Source of the DNA: Flavobacteriales bacterium
Lineage (GTDB): Bacteria; Bacteroidota; Bacteroidia; Flavobacteriales_F; PHOS-HE28
Length of the DNA: 47,514 bases
Assembly: GCA_017987115.1 (NCBI GenBank)
Contig: JAGNUG010000016.1
Span: 1-47,514 of the forward strand
Reading direction: 5' to 3'
Part shown: piece after piece, positions 35,125 to 42,909 of the stretch
How positions within the stretch are numbered: the stretch's first letter is position 1
Layout: every line of letters begins with the position of its first letter
Notes under the pieces: model-generated
What the model saw: the letters and a program-made list of their open reading frames with translations, nothing else
What the model was told of the DNA's origin: nothing
Database searches by the model: none
Translations under genes and position numbers: made by a program

Positions 35125-36663
35125 ATGCTCGTTAAAGTATACGGATCAGCGGTATTCGGCATCAATGCCACAATTGTTACTGCTGAGGTTAATGTGGAGA
35201 ATGGTGCTTTCTTTTTCCTGGTAGGTCTGCCGGACAGTGCGGTCAAGGAGAGCCAACAGCGCATGGACGCGGCACTGCGCAATAACGGATTGTATTTTCC
35301 GCGAGGCAAAGGCGTGACCATCAACCTTGCTCCTGCAGATATTCGCAAGGAAGGAACTGCGTATGACCTACCACTCGCTGTTGGGTTATTGGCCGCTACG
35401 GATCAAGTTCCAGCGGAAATGCTGGAATCTTACTTGGTGATGGGCGAATTGTCCTTGGATGGTGGCGTAAGGCCCATTAAGGGTGCGTTACCGATCGCTA
35501 TTGAGGCGAAAGCAAAAGGATTCAAAGGCGTCATACTGCCTGTCGAAAATGCCAGGGAAGCCGCCATCGTTAACGACCTTACGGTTTATGGCGTTTCACA
35601 TTTGACGGATGTAGTGGACCTGCTGAATGGCCGTGGTGTACTGGAACCGACCGTGGTGGATATTGCCGCTGAGTTTGCGAATAGCAGCCGGAATTACCCG
35701 GTGGATATCGCAGATGTGAAGGGCCAGGAAAATATTAAACGAGCCTTTGAGATCGCAGCAGCAGGTGGGCATAACATCATCCTGATAGGTCCGCCAGGCT
35801 CGGGAAAGACCATGCTCGCAAAGCGCTTACCAACAATCCTTCCTCCGCTCACCATCGATGAAGCGTTGGAGACAACGAAGATCCACAGCGTGGCAGGTAA
35901 ACTGAATAAGAACGACAGCTTGCTGAGCGTACGTCCCTATCGTTCCCCTCACCATACGATCAGCGATGTCGCATTGGTAGGAGGAGGCTCATATCCACAA
36001 CCCGGGGAAATAAGCCTTGCACACAACGGTGTGTTGTTCCTTGATGAATTGCCTGAGTTCAAACGGCAGGTCCTCGAGGTTCTTCGCCAGCCGTTGGAAG
36101 ACCGCACGGTTACGATCAGCAGAGCGAAGTTCTCCGTGGAATACCCGACCAGCTTTATGCTCGTGGCGGCCATGAACCCATGTCCTTGTGGGTATTATAA
36201 TCATCCGGATAAAGCCTGTGTTTGTGGTCCTGGTGTGGTACAGAAGTATTTGAACAAGGTCAGCGGTCCGTTGCTGGATCGCATCGACATCCACATTGAA
36301 GTTACACCCGTTCCATTCAGTGAATTGAGTGCAGAACGTTCCACGGAAAAGAGCGTGACCATGCGTGATCGCGTGATCGTCGCAAGGAAGGTGCAGCAGG
36401 ATCGCTATGCCAATACCCGGATCCACTGCAATGCACAGATGGGTAGTAAGGAACTTCGGGATATCTGTCGTATCGATGAAGTTGGAAAGAACCTTCTCGA
36501 GAAAGCCATGGATCGGCTTGGATTGAGCGCAAGAGCGTATGATCGCATCCTGAAAGTAGCACGCACGATCGCTGATATGGGCGGTAGCACTGATATTCGA
36601 ACGGAGCATTTGGCGGAAGCTATACAGTACCGAAGCTTGGATAGGGAAGGGTGGGCCGGGTAG
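35125..36663 (+). CDS. comM: YifB/ComM-family Mg-chelatase-like AAA+ ATPase
   Basis: A 512-residue AAA+ protein. The N-terminal ~190 residues form the Lon-like substrate domain (ChlI type: 'VNVENGAFFFLVGLPDSAVKES' region). The ATPase has Walker A 'GPPGSGKT' at 222-229 and Walker B in 'NGVLFLDELPEF'. A Cys-rich segment 'NPCPCGYYNHPDKACVCGPG' is followed by the Mg-chelatase C-terminal helical domain ending 'HLAEAIQYRSLDREGW'. ComM is a branch-migration helicase acting in natural transformation in some species; many YifB proteins have not been tested. The ATG at 35125 matches the family start 'MLVKVYGSAVFGI'. The longer frame from 35077 overlaps gmhA and is rejected. Confidence 0.93.
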   Translation: MLVKVYGSAVFGINATIVTAEVNVENGAFFFLVGLPDSAVKESQQRMDAALRNNGLYFPRGKGVTINLAPADIRKEGTAYDLPLAVGLLAATDQVPAEMLESYLVMGELSLDGGVRPIKGALPIAIEAKAKGFKGVILPVENAREAAIVNDLTVYGVSHLTDVVDLLNGRGVLEPTVVDIAAEFANSSRNYPVDIADVKGQENIKRAFEIAAAGGHNIILIGPPGSGKTMLAKRLPTILPPLTIDEALETTKIHSVAGKLNKNDSLLSVRPYRSPHHTISDVALVGGGSYPQPGEISLAHNGVLFLDELPEFKRQVLEVLRQPLEDRTVTISRAKFSVEYPTSFMLVAAMNPCPCGYYNHPDKACVCGPGVVQKYLNKVSGPLLDRIDIHIEVTPVPFSELSAERSTEKSVTMRDRVIVARKVQQDRYANTRIHCNAQMGSKELRDICRIDEVGKNLLEKAMDRLGLSARAYDRILKVARTIADMGGSTDIRTEHLAEAIQYRSLDREGWAG

Positions 36664-36876
36664 CCATTAAGATCCTGATTTACCACCTTGGCATGTTCAA
36701 TTCCGATATGTCAATTCTGCCGTTTCTTGGTCGTGCACGCACTAGGAGTGCTATTCTCTGTTCGTCAGATCCACTGATCGTGTCGCCATGACCATGGCCT
36801 TCAGCACACGTTCTTGGAGACCAGTTGCCTATTATCGAAACAATCTTCGTTGGCCTTACGTACTACGGGCAACGAA

Positions 36877-37584
36877 ATGTATTACACACTACGAACCATC
36901 GCCATCTCCTTGGTCATTTTGATCGCCTCCTCGATCTTTTCATTGACCTTGAATGCTCAAGACGCGGAACCGCAGTACTTGAGCAACGTTCTCATCACAA
37001 CGGATAAGAAAAATGCCTCTTATTTCCGGAATGCTGATGGAAAGCAAGGCGATCATTTCGTGGGCAAAACATATTCCATTGAGGGTGTTCTGAAAGTTGA
37101 AGGGGTTTATGCCGATAAGCAACTCTCGATCGAAGATGGGCACTTTACGTTTTATTACCCGAATGGAAAGATTGAAAGCCGCGGTGATTATGAAATGGGA
37201 TTGAAATCCGGTATCTGGGAGCGTTTCGATATGAATGGAAACGAACTAGCGGAGAAGATCTACGACGCAAAGGCCCTGGAGAATATTGTCTATACGATGG
37301 CCCAGACCATGCCAAAATATAAAGGGGGTGACGAAAAAGTATTCAAGCACTATATAAAAAGCACCGTAGCGAATTCGATCCGTACAAAACTGAAGGGTGG
37401 GGTAACCACAAGTTTCATTGTGGAGAAGGACGGTGCGTTAAGCGATATCAGAGTGATCGGGAATGAGGACAAGATCGTTCAGGCAAAAGTCATTGAAGCC
37501 GTTCAAGCCAGTTCGCCCTGGGATGCAGGCGTGGAGAAAGGACGTCTTGTTCGTGTGCAATTGGAAGTGCCTGTGAAATTCTGA
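36877..37584 (+). CDS. Secreted protein with YwqK/MORN-like repeats and TonB C-terminal domain
   Basis: A 235-residue protein with a cleavable-looking signal peptide ('IASSIFSLTLNAQ-DAE'). The middle has antitoxin YwqK/MORN-like units: 'HFTFYYPNGKIESRGDYEMG' and 'KSGIWERFDMNGNEL'. The C-terminal ~80 residues fit the TonB C-terminal fold: 'GGVTTSFIVEKDGALSDIRVIG' region, 'VIEAVQASSPWDAG', 'VRVQLEVPVKF'. Real TonB keeps its N-terminal helix as a membrane anchor; here the helix looks like a signal peptide and there is no Pro-rich linker, so coupling to ExbBD is doubtful. ATG 36877 is chosen because the upstream 21 residues of the frame are not signal-like. The 213 bases before it hold nothing I can name. 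An intrinsic terminator follows. Confidence 0.75.
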   Translation: MYYTLRTIAISLVILIASSIFSLTLNAQDAEPQYLSNVLITTDKKNASYFRNADGKQGDHFVGKTYSIEGVLKVEGVYADKQLSIEDGHFTFYYPNGKIESRGDYEMGLKSGIWERFDMNGNELAEKIYDAKALENIVYTMAQTMPKYKGGDEKVFKHYIKSTVANSIRTKLKGGVTTSFIVEKDGALSDIRVIGNEDKIVQAKVIEAVQASSPWDAGVEKGRLVRVQLEVPVKF

Positions 37585-37613
37585 CCTTGGTCCAACTTAT
37601 CGAGATCACTTGG

Positions 37614-37637
37614 AAGCCTCATTGATCGAGGCTTTTT
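37614..37637 (+). terminator. Rho-independent terminator
   Basis: The stem AAGCCTC (37614-37620) and GAGGCTT (37628-37634), with a 7-base loop, runs into a TTTTT tract (37633-37637). It lies 29 bases after the stop of the TonB-C gene and ends that transcript. Confidence 0.85.
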
Positions 37638-37720
37638 GTGTTTCAGGTGCATTTCAAATACCATTCGAGGTCTTGTGCGACCGTTCAACCATAGGGAATG
37701 TTCCTACTGATCACAACCGT

Positions 37721-37728
37721 TAGTTTTG
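37721..37728 (+). promoter_or_regulatory. Candidate -7 box before the GNAT-like gene
   Basis: TAGTTTTG matches TAnnTTTG. No TTG is seen 17-23 bases upstream. It lies 41 bases before the ATG at 37770 and follows a terminator, a sensible place for a new promoter. The ATG at 37731 just after it opens only a 10-codon frame. Confidence 0.4.
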
Positions 37729-37769
37729 TCATGCGATCAACTCCGCTAGCGATCGGGGCTTAGCATCAC

Positions 37770-38963
37770 ATGTCATATTTACCACGTTGCCCTTTGGATA
37801 AGCCGTCGCTTGGACTGAGCATTCATGATTCGATCCATTTGATCCATCGTGAAGATTGGGAGAAAGTGGCCAGCGATGCGAGACCGTATCTGAATTACGA
37901 CCACCTGATGGCATTGGAAGATGTGATGGTCGGATCGATGGGTTTCCGATATGCTTTGTTCTATTGTGAGCAATATCAGCCGATCGGGATAGCCTATTTT
38001 CAATTGGCCGAACTTGTGGATAACGGAAGCAATTATCGCGATGCCGTGCGTAAGATGGGCGCTGGTTTAGGTGCAAGGATCGTAAAGGACCTGAAGTTGC
38101 GCAGTCTGGTCTGCGGAAATATCTTTCATTGTGGGGAACATGGTGCTCACTTCATTAACGGGATCCCACATGATGAGCAATTGAAAGCACTGGAAACGGC
38201 TATGCGGCAATTGCGATCCGACGAACGATCAGGTCCGAAGCCTTCCGTATTGATCTTCAAGGAATTCGGGAATGGTCATACGATGAGTGCGGCAGTGCTT
38301 GAAGATAAAGGCTATCACCCGTTGGCCATGGACGTGAACATGGTCATGAACGTTGATCCAAATTGGAAGGATCTGGATGGTTACATGAGTGTACTCACTT
38401 CCAAGGCACGAACAAGGGTAAAGTCGATCCTGGACCGTTCATCAGGATTGGAGATCAAGGAACTGACGGAAATTGAGATCCAGAATGCCATACCCGAGCT
38501 TCAGCAGTTGTTCGATGAAGTGATCCAACGTGCACCATTCGTATTCGGAAGGTTCAATGTTGCAGTTTATACGCAATGGAAAAGGCTGTTAGGGGATAAC
38601 CTCATGTTCCATGGATTCTATTTGAATGATCAATTGGTCGGTTTCAGTGCGGCGTTCGTTCTCAAGGACACGCTTGACGCGCAGTTCGTGGGGATCAATT
38701 ATGGGTTGAACCAGGAACACTTTATATACCAACGCATGTTGATCGATCTGCTTGAGTTCGCTCTTGGTAATGACCTTCGGACGATCAAATTCGGTCGAAC
38801 AGCGGAGCAAGCAAAAAGTACGATCGGAGCGCTGCCTGAACCGTTGCTTTGGTATGTGAAGCATCGGAACCGGTTAGCTAATAAGATCATAGGTCCATTC
38901 ATTCGAGGTGTAGTACCTACCGAATTCGAACTGCGGGAACCCTTCAAGAAGGTGACGGTGTAA
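37770..38963 (+). CDS. GNAT/FemAB-like acyltransferase family protein
   Basis: A 397-residue soluble protein that resembles the COG3146 / FemAB-like group with two GNAT-type folds. Features are an N-terminal 'LGLSIHDSIHLIHREDWEKVAS', the middle 'VLIFKEFGNGHTMSAAVLEDKGYHPLAMDVNMVMNV' region, and the second fold with 'FHGFYLNDQLVGFSAAFVLKD', 'AQFVGINYGLNQEH' and 'IYQRMLIDLLEFAL', ending in a pattern ('IKFGRTAEQAKSTIGA') recurrent in this group. It probably transfers an acyl or aminoacyl group, but the acceptor is unknown. No signal peptide or membrane segment. The next gene begins directly after its TAA. Confidence 0.7.
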   Translation: MSYLPRCPLDKPSLGLSIHDSIHLIHREDWEKVASDARPYLNYDHLMALEDVMVGSMGFRYALFYCEQYQPIGIAYFQLAELVDNGSNYRDAVRKMGAGLGARIVKDLKLRSLVCGNIFHCGEHGAHFINGIPHDEQLKALETAMRQLRSDERSGPKPSVLIFKEFGNGHTMSAAVLEDKGYHPLAMDVNMVMNVDPNWKDLDGYMSVLTSKARTRVKSILDRSSGLEIKELTEIEIQNAIPELQQLFDEVIQRAPFVFGRFNVAVYTQWKRLLGDNLMFHGFYLNDQLVGFSAAFVLKDTLDAQFVGINYGLNQEHFIYQRMLIDLLEFALGNDLRTIKFGRTAEQAKSTIGALPEPLLWYVKHRNRLANKIIGPFIRGVVPTEFELREPFKKVTV

Positions 38964-40109
38964 ATGGATTCAGTTACGCAGATCGTATTAGGCGCTGCCG
39001 TGGGTGAACTGGTGCTCGGTAGAAAGATCGGTAATAAGGCCATGTTATGGGGTGCTATCGCGGGTACAATTCCGGATCTCGATGTACTGAACCGTTCGTT
39101 GTTCGATGATCTTCGTGCCAATGAATTGCATCGCGGAATAACGCATTCCATTCTTTTCTCCGCAGTGATGGCACCAGTGCTCGGTTGGTGGGTGAAAAAG
39201 AACAGACGATCACTTCTTGCGGTTTTTATTCTTCTGATCGCCTTGGTTTTCATTCAAGGCCTAACAACGACCAGTGCGTACTTCATGATGATGTCCATTA
39301 CGTCATTGATCGTCGCACTGGTGCTATGGAAAGGAAACAGAACCGATGATGTGACCACCATGGACTGGACAAAATTGTTCTGGTGGAGCTTGGTCACACA
39401 CCCGCTGCTCGATTGCCATACCACATGGGGAACACAGCTGTTCTGGCCCTTACCGCTGAAAGTCGCTTACAACAATATCTTCGTGGTGGACCCGCTCTAT
39501 ACCTTGCCGTTCTTGATCTGTGTGGCGGCTGCCATGTTCTTCAGGCGGTCGGATCCTCGACGTCGGACCATCAATAACATCGGCCTGATCATCAGCTCCG
39601 CATATATGGTCACTACGATCGCATTCAAGTTCATCGCTTATCGCTCCATTCGGGATTCCGTGGAACGACAGGGGTTGACGTACTCCGCAATTTCAACACG
39701 GCCAACTCCTTTCAATTCGATCCTATGGACAACGAATATCAGCAGTGGTGATCACTATTATCTCGGTTATTATTCATTGCTCGATACCAAGCCTGAAGTT
39801 GAGCTGATCGATCTCCCTAAGCAGCATGAATTGTTAGGAGAGTGGTCCGATAATGAAAAGGTGCATCGGTTGATCCGCTTGTCGGATGATAACTACATCA
39901 TCAGAAAGGAGAACGATACGCTCGTGTTCTGTGATCTCCGTTTCGGGCAAATGGGAGCACCTTCCACTGATAAACCGTTCGTGTTCGCTTACAAGTTGAT
40001 CCCTGATGGTAATGACCTAAGGGTAGAGTTGAAACCTCCACCCGATGTTGAAGGAAAGATGTTGATGGCAGTGATGGGTGAGCTTTGGGAACGGATCAAA
40101 GGGGAGTGA
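38964..40109 (+). CDS. YdjM-family membrane-bound metal-dependent hydrolase
   Basis: A 381-residue protein of the YdjM/LexA-binding inner-membrane hydrolase family. The N-terminal 'MDSVTQIVLGAAVGEL', the acidic 'GTIPDLDVL', 'HRGITHSI' and 'SLVTHPLLDCHTTWGTQL' carry the conserved Asp and His residues expected to bind metal. Around five membrane segments occupy the first 215 residues, and the last 165 form a soluble beta-rich domain. The start codon abuts the stop of the previous gene. The physiological substrate is not known for the family, although phospholipid-related roles have been proposed for relatives. Confidence 0.85.
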   Translation: MDSVTQIVLGAAVGELVLGRKIGNKAMLWGAIAGTIPDLDVLNRSLFDDLRANELHRGITHSILFSAVMAPVLGWWVKKNRRSLLAVFILLIALVFIQGLTTTSAYFMMMSITSLIVALVLWKGNRTDDVTTMDWTKLFWWSLVTHPLLDCHTTWGTQLFWPLPLKVAYNNIFVVDPLYTLPFLICVAAAMFFRRSDPRRRTINNIGLIISSAYMVTTIAFKFIAYRSIRDSVERQGLTYSAISTRPTPFNSILWTTNISSGDHYYLGYYSLLDTKPEVELIDLPKQHELLGEWSDNEKVHRLIRLSDDNYIIRKENDTLVFCDLRFGQMGAPSTDKPFVFAYKLIPDGNDLRVELKPPPDVEGKMLMAVMGELWERIKGE

Positions 40110-40181
40110 AATACCTGGATCTCCGCAGCTGAACATTGCTCCGGATCGTTGAAGATCGGACCAGAAGCGCTTGAATTATTG

Positions 40182-40228
40182 TCCTCACGAGAAAGTCGAC
40201 CATGATCAGGTCGGATTTCTCGTGAGGA
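40182..40228. repeat. 20-bp-arm hairpin between convergent genes
   Basis: The left arm (40182-40201, beginning TCCTCACGAGAAA) and right arm (40209-40228, ending TTTCTCGTGAGGA) pair over 20 positions with two adjacent mismatches, around a 7-base loop. It lies in the 135-base gap between the YdjM-like gene (+) and the DUF1761 gene (-). Neither side has a T-tract, so it is either a factor-dependent or bidirectional transcript end, or a mobile or REP-like palindrome. Confidence 0.75.
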
Positions 40229-40244
40229 TCATTTCATATATGGA

Positions 40245-40754
40245 CTACCCCCACTGGGCCAGGATCATGAACATGATGGCAATGGTAATGACCCAATATC
40301 CCCAGTTGATCAAGAACGTTTTGAACGAACGACGCTCGAATAAAGCCACAGTAGCCATTACTGGTAGTAGTACGAAACATGTGATCATGATACTATGGGC
40401 GAGCCCATGGCTCCACGTATGGAAGCGTACACCATAAGCATCAATGATACCTTGTAGTTCTGCGCCGAATGCGGAGGAAGCATCCACGCCCATGCCATGT
40501 TCCTCCACCGGCCTGAAGAATGCTTGGAAAGCGAAATGGTGATCCCCCAAGAACTTATAGGTGAAAGAAAGCAGTAGGGCCATCAAGAAGCTGAGTCCGA
40601 ATATCATGGGCATATTCCCCGTCCTGATGCGCTCTTCGGTCAGTCCAACGCCATTCATCCAAGTCGTGCCGAATACGCTCGGGTTATACCAGATGAAACC
40701 GACGATCATCGGTACAAGTGCAGCAACAATGTGTATCAACCAGTTGATCTCCAT
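40245..40754 (-). CDS. DUF1761-family membrane protein
   Basis: A 169-residue protein with four hydrophobic segments, matching DUF1761: an N-terminal 'NWLIHIVAALVPMIVGFIWYNPSVFGTTWM' run with the Trp-Tyr-Asn pattern, a central soluble loop, then 'WSHGLAHSIMITCFVLLPVMA' and a terminal segment. Family members are small inner-membrane proteins without known function. It is the last gene on this strand before the hairpin at 40182-40228. The upstream LysE-type gene ends 49 bases before its start. Confidence 0.8.
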   Translation of the reverse strand: MEINWLIHIVAALVPMIVGFIWYNPSVFGTTWMNGVGLTEERIRTGNMPMIFGLSFLMALLLSFTYKFLGDHHFAFQAFFRPVEEHGMGVDASSAFGAELQGIIDAYGVRFHTWSHGLAHSIMITCFVLLPVMATVALFERRSFKTFLINWGYWVITIAIMFMILAQWG

Positions 40755-40803
40755 GGTGTAAGGGTTTGGTGAATATGTTCCAAATATATCTTTTCATGAT
40801 CCC

Positions 40804-41418
40804 TTACGACCAATGGGTATAGGCATGAACGAACAACCTCATACTGAAAAGCAGCAGTACAATGCCGATACCGCGATAGACTTTCTTCAGCAGATGTGGT
40901 GCAAGTAGTTTGCGGAGCTTAGGCGCCAATGCGGATTTCAAAAGGTCGGTCAAAAAGATCCCGACCAGAATTGAGATGAGGAACATCCATTCATTATTAT
41001 CCAAAGCAAAACCTGCTGTTGCTCGCAAGGAGAACCCTGTCCATACCACGAATACGAAAGGGTTGATGAAGTTGACCAGAAAACCAGCCGTGTAAAGGCC
41101 AACTGCATTCTTGCTCCCTAGCCGCACTTCCTGATCCTTGTTCACGTTCGAGTTGAACGTATACCAGGCTCCTAACACAACAAGAACAATACCTGCAGCA
41201 AGGGCCAGCCAGCCGTCGTTCACGTTCCCTTCGAACAACGCAACGGCACCGGTCTTACAAATGATAGCGACCAGAATATCTGAAGAAATAATGCCGAGCG
41301 CGACAGAAGCGCCACCCCAGAATCCGTAGTCCAGCGCTGCACGCAGCAGCGTAAAGAACACGGGTCCGACCAAAAATGCTGTAATGAAGCCATAACCTAG
41401 GCCTTCCAAAATAGGCAT
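40804..41418 (-). CDS. LysE-family amino-acid exporter
   Basis: A 204-residue integral membrane protein of the LysE/RhtB superfamily. It starts with 'GLGYGFITAFLVGPVFFTLLRAAL', the family's first-helix pattern with the GP motif, has 'WGGASVALGIISSDILVAI', and the conserved 'GFLVNFINPFVFVVW' (N..NP) in the middle. About six membrane segments are seen. It should export an amino acid or a small polar compound by proton exchange; the substrate cannot be predicted. The ATG at 41418 is preferred to a TTG at 41454 because the family match begins right after it. Confidence 0.87.
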   Translation of the reverse strand: MPILEGLGYGFITAFLVGPVFFTLLRAALDYGFWGGASVALGIISSDILVAIICKTGAVALFEGNVNDGWLALAAGIVLVVLGAWYTFNSNVNKDQEVRLGSKNAVGLYTAGFLVNFINPFVFVVWTGFSLRATAGFALDNNEWMFLISILVGIFLTDLLKSALAPKLRKLLAPHLLKKVYRGIGIVLLLFSMRLFVHAYTHWS

Positions 41419-41454
41419 GGCCGAAAGGTAGTGTGGACAAACTGATGCAAGCAA

Positions 41455-42171
41455 CTAGGAGCTGTGCTGTTCAAATACGATCTTCTTGATAAAATTACGT
41501 TTCAAGAAGATCCGGATACCACCTTCTCCGGTTCGCAAATGATCATCCCATTGCGGTGTGATGCCATACTGGAAGTAACATCCAATACCCCATTGATAGG
41601 TTGCATTGACAGGCCGTTGATAGTTGAGTCCGATCGTCGGAATGAAGTTGAAATGCCCGTAATTTTTCAATTTTCCATTGATCAATGTATCAATGTCAAC
41701 GCTAAGTGGTACGTAGTAACGTCTACGGCCGGTGGCGTTGTTCGTAATTGGGTTATCAAGTTGAGCGGCAAGGAACAGCGAGAATTTCTTGGCCTCGTCC
41801 AGAAACCATGAAATGCCGAATATCAATGATACATAGCTAGCTCGCACAGTAATGCTATCTGTATTCGTACAACACTGGCTCCCATCAGATACATTGAAGC
41901 CCAAATTCTGTACATGATATCCTAATCCTACAATGGCTTCAGTATTTTCATTTACGGGTTCCGAATAAAGCAATTGTACGCTATAACCGGAGTAGCCATA
42001 TGTTGATGCGCCACCACGAACTTCTTTGGTGTAGGTCGTTCCTACCTTCCCTAAGAATGAACTAACACTGATACTTCGTTGCGCGGAACAATGGTTAATG
42101 AACACCACGTTTCCAGAAACGCCAAGCAGCAGCGCTAATGCAAAATTCTGAAACGTTCGTGAATTGATCAT
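41455..42171 (-). CDS. Outer-membrane beta-barrel candidate, unknown
   Basis: A 238-residue protein with a signal peptide (ending near 'HCSAQ-RSI') and a body of amphipathic beta strands with many Tyr, Gly and Thr ('YGYSGYSVQLLYSEPV', 'YHVQNLGFNV', 'FNFIPTIGLNYQRPV', 'GIGCYFQYGI'). This fits a small outer-membrane barrel of 8-10 strands. The ATG at 42171 overlaps the stop of the preceding similar gene (ATGA), so the pair is coupled. The frame extends upstream of the ATG, but without signal-like sequence. No domain recognised. Confidence 0.65.
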   Translation of the reverse strand: MINSRTFQNFALALLLGVSGNVVFINHCSAQRSISVSSFLGKVGTTYTKEVRGGASTYGYSGYSVQLLYSEPVNENTEAIVGLGYHVQNLGFNVSDGSQCCTNTDSITVRASYVSLIFGISWFLDEAKKFSLFLAAQLDNPITNNATGRRRYYVPLSVDIDTLINGKLKNYGHFNFIPTIGLNYQRPVNATYQWGIGCYFQYGITPQWDDHLRTGEGGIRIFLKRNFIKKIVFEQHSS

Positions 42172-42839
42172 TGGTTGTCCTTGCCGATCTTCCTTTCTAC
42201 GACAACGGTAACGTACAGCTGCGAAATTTGCCCTATGAACTTGGACGGTTGCGTAAACCAAACCGCTGCTCCGGGACCAAAAAATACGTTGTAGTTCGAG
42301 GTCCTCTTGATGTTCTGATGAAGTTCGAAAACAAATTGCCCGTAGGTGTTGCCATACTTTACCCGTTCCTTGGTGAAGGTTAGATCCTCAGCACCATTAC
42401 TGTATGTTATTGAACCTGTACGAATCGCCCATAACGGTATTACAAGTTCAATTCCGAATTTTAGGCGGGTGAGGTCATCTTCATTAAGCGGTATAATTGG
42501 TGCAGCACCTAACGTTAACCAACCAGCATTGACTTTCCAGTGGTCATTGGTCGAGCCGCCTAAACCAGAACTTTTATTCTTCTCCCCGAACCACTGCTGT
42601 TGGTATCCAATAGCGTATTGCACCTTGGACCGTATACCGAGTTGCTTGGTAAATGTGCCACGCAATTCCGTTGAAAACCCAAGGCTTCTGGAATTGGATT
42701 GGGTATAGCTATCGTTACTGGTTGAAATTGGAATAAGCGCTCCGGTACGCAGATCCGCACCTAGCGTGATCTGTGCTTGTAGTTCGCCATCAAACCCGGT
42801 TAGGAACAAGACCACTGCAATGCAGAACGTGCGGCGCAT
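42168..42839 (-). CDS. Outer-membrane beta-barrel candidate, unknown
   Basis: A 223-residue exported protein (signal peptide ending near 'ELQAQ-ITL') made of beta strands typical of Bacteroidota porin-like proteins: 'LGADLRTGALIPIS', 'LGFSTELRGTF', 'WLTLGAAPIIPL', 'YGQFVFELHQNI' and a terminal 'YVTVVVERKIG'. No known domain recognised. It overlaps the next barrel gene by 4 bases and probably forms a functional pair with it. A candidate promoter ends 4 bases before its ATG. Confidence 0.65.
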   Translation of the reverse strand: MRRTFCIAVVLFLTGFDGELQAQITLGADLRTGALIPISTSNDSYTQSNSRSLGFSTELRGTFTKQLGIRSKVQYAIGYQQQWFGEKNKSSGLGGSTNDHWKVNAGWLTLGAAPIIPLNEDDLTRLKFGIELVIPLWAIRTGSITYSNGAEDLTFTKERVKYGNTYGQFVFELHQNIKRTSNYNVFFGPGAAVWFTQPSKFIGQISQLYVTVVVERKIGKDNQ

Positions 42840-42843
42840 ATCG

Positions 42844-42876
42844 TAAATCTACGCTTAAACCGCCCGTGTGCTTCAA
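42844..42876 (-). promoter_or_regulatory. Candidate promoter of the two barrel genes
   Basis: On the minus strand TTG (42876-42874) is followed after 22 bases by TAGATTTA (42851-42844), one base from TAnnTTTG. Only 4 bases separate it from the ATG at 42839, so the mRNA would have essentially no leader. Confidence 0.35.
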
Positions 42877-42909
42877 CTTGAACAGAAGAATGTTATGGTT
42901 CTCGGTTAC

